Counted from the stretch's first letter, positions 34,736 to 44,777 are shown. The stretch is 64,000 nucleotides of DNA from Anastatus disparis (GCA_017163975.1 JAFFSR010000351.1:1849001-1913000); one strand, 5' to 3'. A program made the numbers and translations. The notes: generated from the sequence alone by a model not told the origin.

Positions 34736-35580
34736 CCCTGGTAGAAATGTTCCCGATTTTTTCTCCATGGGTTGGTCAATTTTTTTATATATTCCCATTC
34801 GTTGTACTATTAGTTCGCCAATATCACCGCTAATGGCGTCACGTTTTACGCCATTCATTGCCCAACCGATATGGGAAATTTAAAGTTATGCTTTATATAT
34901 TAATTATCACAATCATTATTACAATTATAACACATGAATAAACATATCACACGCGCACGTACATATAAAATAATTAATTGATTATCGTTTTAGAATTGTC
35001 TTTGATTAAAAGCAACATATTTTATTTTTATTAACTACGTTAAATTTTTTATAGCTTTTTTCACTATGTTCACAATTGAGGTTAAGTATACAGTCAAAAT
35101 TTTCAATCTTTCACACGTATTATTTTCATCACTTTCTTCAAACACATAATCACTTTACAAACTACTTTGTTTTTATAATTATCTATAATTCTTTTTGCTC
35201 TGTATTTTCTTTTTTCACTATGTTCACAATTAAGGTTGAGTATACAGTCAAAATTTTCAATCTTTCACACGTATCATTTTCATCACTTTCTTCAAACACA
35301 TAATCACTTTACAAACTACTTTGTTTTTATAATTATCGAAAATTCTTTTTGCTCTGTATTTTTTAAACAGTAAATACAGCAGTTATATTATGTAGCACAC
35401 GTTTGATTTCAGAGTCTACCGAACGTTAGTTAGTTGTCGCTTTCGTGTTCGCACTGTCACAGACGCCAGCTGTTAAACAGTCGGCCATTCATTAGTAAAA
35501 TATTTCGCCAACCGTTCACAAATAAAATTGGGCAATAATTGAAAAATTGGGCATTTTTGTTGGTGAAATTTCTACCAGGG
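34736..35580. mobile_element. 845-bp MITE with CCCTGGTAGAAAT termini
   Basis: The ends CCCTGGTAGAAATGTT and GAAATTTCTACCAGGG are inverted. The flanking GA on both sides is a single GA in the paralogous unit near 36,066 (AAAATGAAGAAAA), which acts as an empty site and fixes the boundaries. The interior has a 154-bp tandem duplication. A related element with CTGGTAGAA ends is at 43,586-44,011. Confidence 0.85.
35050..35357. repeat. 154-bp tandem duplication inside the MITE
   Basis: Two near-identical copies start with TTTTTCACTATGTTCACAAT (anchors at 35,061 and 35,215). Only a few substitutions separate them. The 75-codon ORF spanning them is a by-product. Confidence 0.9.
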
Positions 35581-36403
35581 GAAGAAAAAATTTTTTTTTT
35601 CTAATTTTTAAATTGCTCTAAAATTAAAAGCGCGCTAAGAAAATCAGTTGGTAAAAGTTTTTTTTCTTTTGGCAGTCGCAAATAATGTCCACACAAATTT
35701 TCAAGAAAATTCTTCGAGTAGTTTACGTAAGACCCAAAAAATATGATAAATTTTTTTATAAAAATTTTCAAAACGCTCTAAAATTATAGCTGTGCTGAGA
35801 AAATTAGTTTCCCAAAGCTTGTTTTAATAAGGCAATAACGAATAATTTGCATAATAATTTTAGAGCAAATCTAACGAATGGTTTTTGTGTAATATAAAAA
35901 AAAATGAAAAATAAAAATTTTTTGAAAAATTTTCTAAGTGCTCTAAAATTTAAACTGCACTAAAGAAATGAGTTTTCCAGAGCTAATTTTCCTTAGAAAA
36001 TAGCGAATAACTTGCATACAAATTTTGGAGCAAATCTATGGAATGGCTTTCATAAAATAAAAGAAAAATGAAGAAAAATTTTTTTTTTTCTAATTTTTAA
36101 ATTACTCTAAAATTAAAAGCGTGCTAAGAAAATAAGTTGGTAAAAGTTTTTTTTTCTTTTGGCAGTCGCAAATAATGTCCACACAAATTTTCAAGAAAAT
36201 TCTTCGAGTAGTTTACGTAAAATACCAAAAAAATGGAAAATCACAGTTTTTTTAAAATTCTTAAAATGGCTCTAAAAAAAACTGAGCTAAAAAGATCAAT
36301 TTTCAATAGCTTCCCCCCCAGTTGGACGAAAAAATAAATTGCATGCAAAATTTGAAGCAAATCCAACGAGTAGTTCTCGAGATATTTTTGGCGTACTGAA
36401 TTC

Positions 36404-36441
36404 ATACACACAATCACACACACATATACACACCCACGCAC

Positions 36442-36530
<89 letters not shown>

Positions 36531-36538
36531 CATACAGA
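36404..36538. repeat. (AC)n microsatellite
   Basis: The AC/CA tract is pure from about 36,446 to 36,522 with imperfect edges. Reading it gives Cys-Val or Thr-His runs in overlapping frames, which are artefacts. Confidence 0.97.
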
Positions 36539-36825
36539 CAGTTTCTGGAAACCACTTTTTTGACTCCCTGAGTCTAAATATGTACAAATTCATGAAAAAA
36601 TAGAACAAAATTTTTTTTATCGATACAATGCTTTCTCTAGAGAAAGCAAAAAGTGAATAAACGTAAATAACTGTTAATAAATAATTGTAAATAACAGTTA
36701 TTTCTGTTTTAATATTGACATTTTTAAACACTTTTTTACAGTTATTTTCTGTTATTTACATTTATTTACAGTTATTTATAGTTATTTACAATTATTTCTA
36801 GAAATTTTTTCCATATGAGTTATAA

Positions 36826-37230
36826 CGTTTTTTCTTATAATTCACCTAAATATAAAAGCATTGTTTCGATTTTTTTTTATTATAATAAAAAACCTTTCAC
36901 CATTTGTGACTTATGTCATTTTCTTTCTAATTAGAAGTTTCAAAGTTGTAAGTGTTCATGGACTTATGCTATTATCATTTTTAATAATAAAAACAAAAGA
37001 ATTCAAGTGTCGATTTATAATCAAATTTTTTTTTTGAATAAATATTATTTCACAAATGTTCTTAATAATTAATATCAATCAATCAACTATATCAAAATAA
37101 CATAATTTTACTATAACACAGTAATAACACAAAAATTTTATTCCATATCAAATTTATTAGAAATCAAGGTATTATGATTATTTTTACTAATAGTAAAATT
37201 TTTAAAAAAATTATGATATATTGGTGGGAT
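36826..37230. other. AT-rich spacer, no gene
   Basis: The stretch contains the probable end of the composite element (TTTGTGACTTATGTCATTTTC) and then A/T-only sequence up to the start of the next inverted repeat. No coding or RNA feature is seen. Confidence 0.5.
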
Positions 37231-37583
37231 GAATTGAAGGCCCGGATGCAATAAGGGCATTCACGCTCGGAGCATGTAAAACTGAAGTTACTTATTAGTA
37301 AAAATTTCATTTTCTTCAAATAAATTTCAAAAAATTTGACGTTGTAAGACTCATCATGCCGCATCTTTTTTATATTAACAGTTTTTTTATAAAATTTTTA
37401 TTTTTCAAGAAAAAAATTAAAAACAAGAAAATTTTTTACATTAAATTTCAATACTTTTTTAAACTTAAATCGTTGCAATTCGAGTAAATATTAACGATTT
37501 CACTGAAATTTGAAATATATTTTTTAAATATCATATCGAAACTTATGATAATGATAAAAAATGTTAATTTAGTTATGTTTCTA

Positions 37584-37887
37584 AAAACATAAAATGTAAT
37601 ATTTTTAAACAATATAATGTTGGGATTTATATTTATAAAAGTAAACATATATGTGTGTGTACGTTCAGTCTTCTTTTGTTTAACTATTAGACTTGTAAAA
37701 TTGTACAGCACGAGGAATGAAATTTATTTTATACTTATAATGGAATCAAAAAAATATTTATACGAACAAAATTCAGAATAAGGTTTATATAGAAGAAGAG
37801 TAAACATACACACGCATATATGTTTACTTTTATAAATATAAATCCCAACATTATATTGTTTAAAAATATTAAGTTTTATGTTTTTAG
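37584..37887. repeat. Local inverted repeat, ~90-bp arms
   Basis: The arm 37,584-37,672 (TAAACAATATAATGTTGGG, AAAAGTAAACATATATG) is inverted at 37,797-37,887. The spacer is about 125 bp. It is present only in the left outer arm, so it was probably gained after the segmental duplication. Confidence 0.8.
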
Positions 37888-38043
37888 AAAACTCATACAG
37901 TCGATGATCTGAGTCCCGCCGCCTTCTCCTCCAACGACTCACTCATGCGTTACCCCCACTAGCTAAGTGAAAGAATTTGTTTCCAAACATTCTGAGTCCC
38001 ACCGCTGCTCTATGCGACTTTTTAACTTGTGAAAATAGGTTTA

Positions 38044-38506
38044 TTATAGTTTACTTTTTTGTTTAGAATACAATAAATGTTTATTGAAATAAAAAGTAAC
38101 AAAAAATAATATTATAAATTTTTCCAATTTATTCTTTATGGTTTTTTTATTACAATCTAAGATCTTCAGTTCTGCCAGTAGTATATCAAATGTTTTAATT
38201 GCTACTATATAACTATTTTTGTTGCTAATAATTTTCCTAGTTTTTGGCAGCTGAATACTCTTATTTTTAGTTCTTGAAGTACTATTCATATGAATATTTT
38301 TCAGTTCATTATAACGATACATTAAAATTTCAAGTATAAAAACTAGATCAATATTCAGCGGATACATACTACCAAAAAATGATTTTTACTTATAATTTTT
38401 AATATTTTTACTTGTATTCTCTGTATTATATTTATATTATTCTTATAGGCATCAGCCCAAACATTTATTCCATAACTTATAAAGCTATTAAAGAAAGCAT
38501 AGTAAA
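38044..38506 (-). pseudogene. LINE ORF2 C-terminal fragment (downstream of insertion)
   Basis: The minus strand reads IYYAFFNSFISYGINVW, then after a frameshift MYPLNIDLVFILEILMYRYN, RTKNKSIQLPKTRK and NSYIVAIKTFDILLAELKIL. This is the C-terminal RT region of a Jockey/CR1-group-like LINE, downstream of the catalytic palm. The 5' continuation is at 41,792-41,935, on the other side of the inserted transposon. The final codons extend into the outer inverted repeat. Confidence 0.6.
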
Positions 38507-38509
38507 TTA

Positions 38510-39563
38510 CACAGGCTCACAAAAAAAACAAAAGTGTCTGTGCAATTGATCAGACCTATATATTCTTATGTATTTTTCGACGCTGGATCCAAATTTACAA
38601 TAAAAAAGTAGGTCCAGCTACTTTTTTATGGGGTTTTGCTCGAAAAACCGCATTTTTTACGGTTTTTTTTATGGTTTTTTTAAATAAAAAAAAAATAAAG
38701 AAAAATTTTACTTTTTTGACTTCAGAATCGAATTCTACGGGAAAAATACATCGAAAACCATGTTTTGAATTTTTTTTTAACAGAAATTTCAACCCACCAT
38801 ACGGTGATGAAAAGGCAGAAAATCGCGAAAAATGAAAATTTGCTTTTAATTGGATTAAAATGACATTAAAATCAAGTTTTACGATTTTAAACCGATTTAT
38901 AAACATTGAAAATACTTTACTGGGGTTTTTTGAGGTCGCTAATCACGAATTTTAAGTCATTTTTTTCAAAAAACAACTCCTAGTCGGCGTAAGTGGACAA
39001 TAAACGTGATAAATTGATATTTTTTCAAAAAATCAATGTTTTGGATACTGTTCTGCAGGTTTTCCACCACATAAATCACAAAACTAGAACCTTTTTCGAC
39101 TCTTGATCATAAAATAAGACTTAGAACTTATGTATAGCGATATTCATGAACTCCATTATAATATTTTTAGCTTCTTTTAAGAAGTGCTTTAGAGTTTTAA
39201 TGGGTTAATCAATTGAGTTTGTAGAATTTTCGCTAATACTTCGCAACTTCGATAGTGAGATGTTGGATACTAGATATTGGCGATATCTATTTTTATTTTC
39301 GTCTTCCAAAAAAATTTTTTAAATAAAGTTTTAAAGTGTTTTACGCTTACGCACACGTTTCTCGTCAAATGATCGCCGTGAAGGATTTCTGACACGCTTT
39401 TGACCTCTTTTTGAAGATGTTTCTCTCTTCATCATCCAGCAGTAATCTGCCAACATATTTATACCCCATTGTCCTTGAAATCTGCGTTCAAATTCCTTCA
39501 AGTCTTGGTGAAACCTTTTTCCTTGCTCTTCACTAAAGTCCCCGTTGATCTCAGAAAATTGAT
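38510..39563 (+). repeat. Left arm of transposon inverted repeat
   Basis: This arm holds the true 3' end of the transposase gene and terminal sequence. It pairs with 40,734-41,788. Landmarks are TATCTATTTTTATTTTCGTC and GAACCTTTTTCGACTCTTGA. Confidence 0.85.
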
Positions 39564-40740
39564 CAATATGTGAATCAAGAAAACGAAGCTTCAAGTTCAT
39601 TAGGCAGTCCAGTTTTTCAAAGTTGCGTACCATTTTTTTTACAATAGTTTTTTAATTTACGTCTTTAGTGCTCCCCAAAAATTTTGTTGATACATCTTTA
39701 AAACTAAACTGCTTTCTCATCATCTTTCATAGTTCTTTCAAAATTTTCATCTCTAAATAGAGTACGAATTTCAGGTCCATCAAAAATACCTGCGCTTAGT
39801 TTACCATCTGTTTTGTGGTGAAATACTTGGCTCAAATATTCGTAGCATTCCTCATCTTGGTCTAATGCCTTGACAAATTGTTTCATTAAACCAAGCTATA
39901 TGTGAAGAGGTGGTATCAAAATTTTGGACGAATTCACAAGTGGCTCTTTTACAATATTTTGTTTTTCAGGTTCAAATGACTCTCTTAGTGGCCAAGATTT
40001 CTATTTGTAGTGGTTTTCCCTATCTCTACTATCAAAAATACACAAATAACAAGGATATTTTGTAAATCCAGATTATTGTCCTAGTATCATAGATAAAATT
40101 TTTAAGTCTCCACATATTAGCCATTTATGTTCCTCGTATTTTATTTTTGACAAAACCAATTCAATGTTTGAATACTCTTCTTTAAGCACAGTTTAATGCT
40201 CTAATGGTATAGGAGCGTACTTATTTGTGTTATGAAGAAGGACTGCTTTAAGGCTCCGCTTAGACGAATCAATGAACAGGCGCCAATCCTCAGGTTTGTA
40301 TATACCTGGTTTTGATTCGTCAATAAGTCCTTTTACGTCAATGCAGTAAACTAGCCCTGAATATTCTTTAAAATATTTTCGAAAGGTTTTCTCTCGGTCA
40401 CGATATTCACTTACTTTAGTTCCCTTTGTCAGCATATTTCGCTTTTTAAAGTCTGAAGCCATCAATTCAGATTGCTCTTTAGATAGACCAGCCTTTCTAA
40501 ATAAATCATTCAGACTCTTTTGATCATATTTTTTCACAGATTTCTCCATACCTTTAGGTACATATTCTTCATCATCATCTGAAGAGAGATTTTCTTTACT
40601 CTCGTCGGATTCGCTTAGATCTTCGGATGATGTGTTATCACTTGGTTCAGTTTCTTTCACATTAATCTGATTTGTCGAATGATCGTCCACATGCAGAGAA
40701 TCTAAACCTGCTGTAAAACTATCTCGTGATTCTTCAATTT
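39331..40740 (-). pseudogene. Putative transposase of unassigned insect family
   Basis: A long frame runs from 40,740 with four in-frame stops (40,193-40,195, 40,073-40,075, 40,001-40,003, 39,896-39,898) and a frameshift near 39,704. The order is: acidic Ser/Asp/Glu-rich N-terminus (SSDDDEEYVPKG); a middle with VLLHNTNKYAPIP, WLICGDLKILSMILG, YPCYLCIFDSRDR and ILIPPLHI; then EEQGKRFHQDLKEFERRFQG and MLADYCWMMKRE; and a basic tail (RKRKTL). The motifs recall, from memory, a multicopy insect family annotated as uncharacterised. The Asp, Cys-x2-Cys and Glu motifs would fit a DDE-type transposase, but that is inference. The start codon is lost at the fold-back junction. Confidence 0.5.
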
Positions 40741-41788
40741 CCTGAGAACAACGGGGACTTTAATTAAGAGCAAGGAGAAAGGTTTTACCAAGACTTGAAG
40801 GAATTTGAACGCAGATTTCAAGGACAATGGGGTATAAATATGTTGGCAGATTACTGCTGGATGATGAAGAGAGAAACATCTTCAAAAAGAGGTCAAAAGC
40901 GTGTCAGAAATCCTTTACGCCGGTCATTTGACGAGAAAAGTGTGCGTAAGCGTAAAACACTTTAAAACTTTATTTAAAATATTTTTTTGGAAGACAAAAA
41001 TAAAAATAGATATCACCAATATCTAGTATCCAACATCTCACTATCGAAGTTGCGAAGTATTAGCGAAAATTCTACAAACTCAATTGATTAACCCATTAAA
41101 ACTCTAAGGCACTTCTTAAAAGAAGCTAAAAATATTATAATGGAGTTCATGAATATCGCTATACATAAGTTCTAAGTCTTATTTTATGATCAAGAGTCGA
41201 AAAAGGTTCTAATTTTGTGATTTATGTAGTGGAAAACCTGCAGAACAGTATGCAAAACATCGATTTTTTGAAAAAAATATCAATTTATCACGTTTATTGT
41301 CCACTTACGCCGACAAGGAGTTGTTTTTTGAAAAAAATGACTTTAAATTCGTGATCAGCGACCTCAAAAAACCCTAGTAAAATATTTTCAATGTTTATAA
41401 AACGGTTTAAAATCGTAAAACTTGATTTTATTGTCATTTTATTCCAATTAGAAGCAAATTTTCATTTTTCGCGATTTTCTGCCTTTTCATCGCCGTATGG
41501 TGGGTTGAAATTTCTGTGAAAAAAAAATTCAAAACATGGTTTTCGATGTATTTTTTCCCATAGAATTCGATTCTAAAGTCAAAAAAATAAAATTTTTCTT
41601 TATTTTTTTTTATTTAAAAAAAACCATGAAAAAACCATAAAAAATGAGGTTTTTCGAGCAAAACCCCATAAAAAAGTAGCTGGACCCTACCTTTTTATTG
41701 CAAATTCGGATTCAGCGTCGAAAAATACATAAGAATATATAGGTCTGGTCAATTGCATAGACACTTTTGTTTTTTTTGTGGGCCTGTG
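40734..41788 (-). repeat. Right arm of transposon inverted repeat (copied 3' end)
   Basis: This is the inverted copy of the left arm. On the + strand it re-encodes the transposase C-terminus from about 40,738 (AACGGGGACTTTAATTAAGA onward, including the ADYCWMMKRE part) to TAAAACACTTTAA. It begins abruptly in the middle of the upstream transposase frame. Confidence 0.85.
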
Positions 41789-41791
41789 TTA

Positions 41792-41935
41792 TCATCAAAG
41801 TTTTTACATTCATGATCTTTTTAATTTTTGCAAAAATAAAAATCAGATATTTAGTTTCGTTTACAATATATTCAAAATGTTGGTTCCACTTCATATTGCA
41901 ATAAAAAATCATATATCAAATATCATATCTTAATT
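41792..41935 (-). pseudogene. LINE ORF2 fragment (upstream of insertion)
   Basis: The minus strand reads CNMKWNQHFEYIVNETKYL and FAKIKKIMNVKTLMI, an RT thumb segment of the kind containing L-x-W-x-x-H. Removing the transposon at 38,510-41,788 and one TTA copy joins it in frame with IYYAFFNS at 38,506. The LINE is 5'-truncated at about 41,935. Confidence 0.6.
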
Positions 41936-42659
41936 CTCATTTATGTTTACTATGAAAAATATGAAAATTAAATTTTTTTATATATAGGTAATATAAATTT
42001 AAAATTAAACAATTATTTATTGATGAACTAAATACTCATTGTTATTATGAAAATAAAATAAAATAAGATTCATTTTATCTTTTATTTATAAAGAAGTCAC
42101 ATAAATTTTTAATTAAATAACATTTTATTGAATGATTAAATATATCTAGTATTTTTATATTTTTTTCAGTAAATATAAATAAGAATTATGCAATATTCTA
42201 TTATTTTTGTTACTTTTTATTTCAATAAACATTTATTGTACTCTACACAAAAAATTAAATTAATAAACCTATTTTTACTAGTTAAAAAATCGCATAGAGC
42301 AGCGGCGGGATTCAGAATGTGTGGAAACAAATTCTTTTTGTAAGAGAGTGGGGGTAACGCACGAGCGAGTCGATGGAGGAGAAGGCGGCGGGACTCAGAT
42401 CGTCGACTGTATTATCAATGCAAAAGAAAAAAAGATTCTAAGAGACAAAATAAAAAAGAAATCCTTTGAAACAATAAAAAAATCAGTATTGAACAAAAAT
42501 CTGTAATGTAATTATTTAATTATTTATTTATTTGTTCATTTATGTTTATTTACTTTTAATAAATATCATATTGTTATATTTGTATTATTGCTTTTTCCAA
42601 ATAATATTACCAAGAGTCATTTAGTTAACGTAATATTCACTGAGAATCTAACTTATAAG

Positions 42660-43075
42660 AAAATTGCAGCGCTCGACCGCACGCGCGCTACTTGTAAATG
42701 TTGTTAATCTTTTTTTATTATTTATCAATCGATTTGAAACTTTCCACAAATCTTCAGTCATCGATTTTCCTCTTGAATAGCCGCAAACTGACGCATATCG
42801 TCATCACGAGGAAGCACCATAATTAAACGAATATCACAATAAAAATTATTTATAATCAATAATTTTTAGTAAATCCTTTTTGTTCGTCGGGGTCACCAGT
42901 TTGGAAATAAATTAGTCCAATATAATATTTAAGTATATATTTTTATTTATAACTTGGCAGCTAGAGGTAACAAAACAGACTGACTTTTATTTATTGATTT
43001 GTTTACATATATAATCTATTTACAATAACAAAACACAACATTAGTGCGTTCGATATATTAATTCGAATCGCCACA
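42660..43075 (-). mobile_element. Ty3/Gypsy (CsRn1-like) 5' LTR and leader, truncated
   Basis: On the minus strand a 174-bp TG...CA LTR (42,902-43,075, starting TGTGGCGATTCGAATTAAT) is followed after 3 nt by TGGTGACCCCGACG, complementary to the 3' end of tRNA-Trp, the primer of the CsRn1 clade. About 80 nt later an ATG (near 42,821) opens a short frame, MVLPRDDDMRQFAAIQEENR, likely the N-terminus of gag, closed by a TGA. The element is then lost by about 42,660. It lies only in the right outer arm, so it inserted after the inverted duplication. Confidence 0.6.
42885..42898 (-). other. tRNA-Trp primer-binding site
   Basis: TGGTGACCCCGACG on the minus strand is complementary to the CGTCGGGGTCACCA end of tRNA-Trp and sits 3 nt inside the LTR. 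It would prime minus-strand DNA synthesis. Confidence 0.65.
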
Positions 43076-43357
43076 CTATTTACTCGAATTACAACGATTT
43101 AAGTTTAAAAAAGTATTGAAATTTAATGTAAAAAAATTTCTTATTTTTAATTTTTTTCTTGAAAAATAAAAATTTTATAAAAAACTGTTAATATAAAAAA
43201 GATGTGGCATGATGAGTTTTACAACGACAAATTTTTTTAAATTTATTTGAAGAAAATGAAATTTTTATTACCAAGTGACTTCAGTTTCACGTGCTCCGAG
43301 CGTAAATGCCCTTATTGCATCCAGGCCTTCAATTAAAGTAAGTGTAACATATTTTTT

Positions 43358-43498
43358 CTATTGGCTATAATTTTCGAGGTTCCTTTGTCTTTTTCTAGTT
43401 TTTTTAGCGACTCGTCGTTTTTTTAAATCATTTGCTTCATTACTTTGTGATTCTGAATCAGTACTTGGAATATAATCAGAGCTTTTATTCAACGACAT
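43358..43498 (-). CDS. Short ORF, 46 codons, possible N-terminus of a lost gene
   Basis: The minus-strand ATG at 43,498 opens MSLNKSSDYIPSTDSESQSN, followed by a basic segment, KKRRVAKKTRKRQRNLENY, and a stop at 43,358. An acidic/polar start followed by a KR-rich NLENY-type segment resembles the beginnings of several insect transposon-associated proteins as I recall them. It lies immediately outside the 6.1-kb inverted repeat. It has no visible continuation, so it may be a fragment or chance. Confidence 0.25.
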   Translation of the reverse strand: MSLNKSSDYIPSTDSESQSNEANDLKKRRVAKKTRKRQRNLENYSQ

Positions 43499-43585
43499 AA
43501 TTTATTTAAATACTTATGTCATTTGGAAACACTTTGAACGTACTGCTTTATATCAAATACGAGTAACTATAACTAAATTGATTCC

Positions 43586-44011
43586 CTGGTAGAATTTAAA
43601 ACATTTCAAATGGACTCCAAACTAGGAAATAGGAATTAAAAATGAGCGAAAATGTTTATATTTTAAATATCTCAAAACTATCAAAGAATTGACCAATTTT
43701 TATGCTAAAAAAATATTGTGACGACTACTCTGTCGAAATGTAAAAGAAATAGCTTGTAACTAGAGATCATAATTTACGCTTACTTCTAACCTAAATTTCG
43801 TCTCGAGCTTATTTTTTTTTCTAACAAGTTTAATGGCGAATCAATACCTTTTAATTGTCTAAGAATTTGTGATCTAGTAAATGCCAGTAAAATGGGAGAA
43901 AAAGCGTTACATCGATTTCTAAGAACTGGAAACTAAAACAAGCTTGTTCTTAGCATATGCACATTTAAAATGACTAAGAAATAGCTTGGAGATGGAATCA
44001 GATTCTACCAG
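43586..44011. mobile_element. 426-bp MITE with CTGGTAGAATT termini
   Basis: The ends CTGGTAGAATTT and AGATTCTACCAG are inverted. The left flank is CC-rich (ATTCC), so the full terminus may be CCCTGGTAG as in 34,736-35,580. It has no ORF; target duplication is unclear. Confidence 0.55.
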
Positions 44012-44760
44012 AGTACTAGCTGTACTATACATAGCAATCTTATTTATGAATATAAACATGTTTGTCATATCCAGGAATACGGAACGGCATATTTATTTCA
44101 TGTGTCCTCTATTGAAGGCTATAAAATGATGTATACAAAAACTTAAAATTAATTTAGAACAGCTACACAAAAAATAAATGTGATTTAAAATTAAAATTCC
44201 ATTAAAATGTGACTTATGCCATTTTTATAATTATTCCATTTAAATTTCTGTTAAGTGCCATTCTTATAGTCTGTTTATAATATTAAAGAAAAAATACAAA
44301 AAAGACACTTAATTTTGGAAAATAAGTTGTTTTAATGCTAAAAAAACAAAATGTATCATCTAATTAAATTTTTTTGAAAATGTGACTTATACTATATAAA
44401 TATAATTTTTCTAAACATACTATTTACTAAAGTATTGTCTGTGTAGGTGAGAATAAGAGTGGCATAAGTCACATTTTCAAAAAAATTTCAAAAAACGACA
44501 ACCTTTAAAATTACGCATATTACCACCTGCAACAAATAGTCAAATGTTTCTTCGTTCCTAGGATTATTCTCCATTGGTTTTTCATTTATTATTTACCACA
44601 ACTGTTTCAAAAATATTTTAGCTCACGGAAAGCTCTTGAATTCAAGAGCAATGGAAAATATCGTATGTCTAAATATAGATATACTAGCAAAGCATCGATA
44701 TCCAAGTGTCTTTTCTAGTTATACTTACAAAATCAAAATTGAATAATTTGATATCAATCA
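44012..44760. other. AT-rich spacer with a small inverted motif pair
   Basis: ATGTGACTTATGCCA (about 44,209) and TGGCATAAGTCACAT (about 44,471) are inverted, with related copies at about 28,229 and 36,904, so this may be a diverged relative of the ends of the 28.2-36.9 kb composite element. No gene is seen. Confidence 0.4.
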
Positions 44761-44777
44761 AATTGTGCATTTTATAT
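44761..44777. repeat. SINE target-site duplication (left)
   Basis: AATTGTGCATTTTATAT is identical to 45,250-45,266. Confidence 0.9.

Larger units (their letters stand above)
34411..36225. repeat. 484-bp tandem duplication within Helentron-like copy 2
   Basis: The unit from GATAAATTTTTTTATAAAAA (34,412) recurs at 35,743. Subtracting the 847 bp of MITE plus duplicated GA leaves a period of about 484 bp. Identity is high, so the duplication is recent relative to the internal subrepeats. Confidence 0.75.
33944..36655 (+). mobile_element. Helentron/HINE-like non-autonomous element, copy 2
   Basis: This is the inverted relative of 184-1,821. One end has CGCTGCCAAGTGCTTTGGC with the hairpin at 33,948-33,962; the other has the perfect 18-bp palindrome GCTTTCTCTAGAGAAAGC (36,630-36,647). 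The body consists of subrepeats (CTCTAAAATTATAGCTGTGC, GGCAGTCGCAAATAATGTCC) including a 484-bp tandem duplication, plus a long (AC)n tract, an arrangement reminiscent of DINE-1. It is inserted in the TTTACAGTTA array. A MITE at 34,736-35,580 lies inside. There is no Rep/helicase coding. Confidence 0.55.
28220..36920. mobile_element. Composite element with ~1-kb inverted arms
   Basis: The left arm (about 28,335-29,352) and right arm (33,237-33,943 plus 36,656-36,825) are inverted copies. They share a 620-bp core (28,735-29,352 against 33,237-33,860) at high identity and an outer array of TTTACAGTTATTTACAATTA units. A weaker match (TGGCATAAATCACAT at about 28,229 against TGTGACTTATGTCA at about 36,904) suggests the true ends. 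The right arm is split by the Helentron-like copy at 33,944-36,655. The 3.9-kb centre has MITEs and no recognisable transposase. Confidence 0.6.
38510..41788 (-). mobile_element. CAC-terminated DNA transposon with fold-back arms
   Basis: Outer ends read CACAGGCTCACAAAAAAAAC (left) and CACAGGCCCACAAAAAAAAC (right, inverted). The flanks are TTA at 38,507-38,509 and 41,789-41,791, verified by in-frame rejoining of the host LINE. The arms (38,510-39,563 and about 40,734-41,788) are inverted copies of about 1,055 bp and include the last part of the transposase gene. A CAC terminus with a 3-bp TWA-type duplication suggests the CACTA/Mirage/Chapaev group (inference). The element is 3,279 bp. Confidence 0.75.
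37231..43337. repeat. 6.1-kb nested inverted repeat
   Basis: The outer arms pair in two blocks: 37,231-37,495 with about 43,078-43,337 (AATTGAAGGCC, GCAATAAGGGCATT, CTCGGAGCA) and 37,893-38,100 with 42,205-42,412 (TCCCGCCGCCTTCTCCTCC, TGCGTTACCCCCACT). Unmatched blocks within are later insertions: an AT-rich palindrome on the left and an LTR remnant on the right. The centre holds a LINE fragment and a DNA transposon with its own ~1.05-kb arms. It looks like a segmental inverted duplication later invaded. Confidence 0.75.

Noticed and set aside
36241..36731. Cys-Val and Thr-His repeat proteins
   Set aside because: They are translation of the (AC)n microsatellite in opposite strands and frames.
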